Source: Nocardioides dokdonensis FR1436
GTDB lineage: Bacteria; Actinomycetota; Actinomycetes; Propionibacteriales; Nocardioidaceae
NCBI RefSeq assembly: GCF_001653335.1
Contig: NZ_CP015079.1
Coordinates: forward strand, 2,790,001-2,854,000
DNA length: 64,000 bases
Reading direction: 5' to 3'
Shown here: positions 63,419 through 64,000 of the stretch, piece after piece
Layout of the letters: every line of letters starts with the position of its first letter
Numbering within the stretch: position 1 is the stretch's first letter
Notes under the pieces: model-generated
Databases searched by the model: none
Told to the model about the DNA's origin: nothing
Seen by the model: the letters and a program-made list of their open reading frames with translations, nothing else
Program-made: the position numbers and the translations under genes

Positions 63419-64000
63419 GTGGCAGCAGCGCAGAACTACCTGGCCATCATCAAGGTCGTAGGCATCGGCGGCGGTGGTGTCAACGCCGTCAACCGGATGA
63501 TCGAGGTCGGCCTCAAGGGCGTCGAGTTCATCGCGATCAACACCGACGCCCAGGCGCTGCTGATGAGCGACGCCGACGTGAAGCTCGACATCGGCCGCGA
63601 GCTCACCCGCGGTCTCGGCGCCGGCGCGAACCCCGAGGTGGGTGCCCGGGCGGCCGAGGACCACGCCGACGAGATCGAAGAGGTCATCAAGGGCGCCGAC
63701 ATGGTCTTCGTGACCGCCGGCGAGGGTGGCGGCACCGGCACCGGCGGCGCTCCCGTCGTGGCCCGGATCGCGCGCTCGCTCGGGGCGCTGACCATCGGAG
63801 TCGTCACCCGCCCGTTCTCCTTCGAGGGGCGCCGCAGGGCCAACTCCGCCGAGGAGGGCATCGCCGGGCTGCGCGACGAGGTCGACACCCTCATCGTGAT
63901 CCCCAACGACCGGCTGCTCTCGATCAGCGACCGCAACGTCTCGGTCCTCGACGCCTTCAAGCAGGCCGACCAGGTCCTGCTGCAGGGTGTCTCGGGCATC
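63419..64000 (+). CDS. ftsZ: Cell division protein FtsZ, N-terminal part, cut by right edge
   Basis: Tubulin-like GTPase that forms the division ring. The visible 194 codons start at GTG 63419 ([20 protein letters not shown]), with [23 protein letters not shown] and the GTP signature [15 protein letters not shown] near residue 100, then [20 protein letters not shown]. The ribosome site is a loose GAGAGGCGAG about 10 bases upstream. It has its own AT-rich promoter region in the 224-base gap after ftsQ, as in other actinobacteria. Confidence 0.95.
   Translation, partial: MAAAQNYLAIIKVVGIGGGGVNAVNRMIEVGLKGVEFIAINTDAQALLMSDADVKLDIGRELTRGLGAGANPEVGARAAEDHADEIEEVIKGADMVFVTAGEGGGTGTGGAPVVARIARSLGALTIGVVTRPFSFEGRRRANSAEEGIAGLRDEVDTLIVIPNDRLLSISDRNVSVLDAFKQADQVLLQGVSGI

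Noticed and set aside
1-64000. tRNA or rRNA genes
   Set aside because: I looked for cloverleaf-like GC-clamped arms ending in the GTTCRA-type T loop in the gaps and saw none; the GTTCGA matches at 36184 and 38457 are LexA boxes.

Overview
The window reads as chromosomal DNA of a high-GC actinobacterium, most likely Nocardioidaceae (Nocardioides-like). The reasons are GC above 70% with G/C in nearly every third codon position, many GTG starts, many 4-base stop/start overlaps (ATGA or GTGA), actinobacteria-restricted families (DUF3040, DUF6504, SAV_6107 HEPN, Rv2175c-like, MacS/MacR-like) and a gene order resembling the Streptomyces glkA-aroF-metF-dcw region. I see no tRNA, rRNA, CRISPR array, insertion sequence or prophage. 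No gene-free stretch exceeds 300 bases. The longest gaps (about 245, 266 and 224 bases, around mraZ and before ftsZ) carry regulatory repeats that are listed below.

Layout. 1-5.1 kb: a FadD15-like acyl-CoA ligase (cut by the left edge), diverging from an SRPBCC protein, an ArsA-like ATPase, a Cys-rich small protein and two ROK sugar kinases. 5-10.5 kb: a small membrane protein, a carboxylesterase, a PlsC-type acyltransferase, a MacS/MacR-like two-component system with a flavin-reductase-like gene between its halves, and a coiled-coil protein. 10.5-17.1 kb: a degenerate FGGY kinase with a DUF1028 protein, an MFS carrier, a phosphofructokinase with PPi-type signature residues, and a drug-efflux MFS/TetR pair. 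17.2-28 kb: an APC permease, class II DAHP synthase, threonine aldolase, a LuxR regulator, a flavin monooxygenase, a zinc-ribbon membrane protein, a second (class I) DAHP synthase, an EamA carrier and endonuclease IV. 28-36 kb: a PASTA Ser/Thr kinase diverging from an Rv2175c-like protein, a membrane-anchored barnase-fold protein lacking catalytic residues, a RibD/DHFR-like reductase, GGPP-type prenyl synthase, metF, a CrtI-like desaturase and a YbaK deacylase. 36-44.5 kb: a DNA-damage block with two LexA/SOS boxes (DUF6504, HEPN protein, lipoprotein nuclease, dnaE2), then a methyltransferase and dinB. 44.5-49.7 kb: DUF3040 and a MoxR-DUF58-transglutaminase operon. 49.9-64 kb: the division and cell wall (dcw) cluster: mraZ, small ORF, rsmH, ftsL, ftsI, murE, mraY, murD, ftsW, murG, murC, ftsQ, ftsZ (cut by the right edge).

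Most unusual points. (1) murC and ftsQ form one uninterrupted reading frame; a single missing C in a C/G run would explain it. (2) murF is missing between murE and mraY, where only a five-codon GTGA-coupled mini-ORF remains. (3) A 22-bp repeat beginning at the stop codon TGA occurs as small arrays after four genes at three separate places. (4) The first SOS-box operon carries a secreted lipoprotein nuclease. (5) At least twelve genes have a TANNNT -10 box 6-7 bases before the start codon, the layout of leaderless transcription. (6) Five GTGG boxes at exact 10-bp spacing overlap the mraZ promoter.
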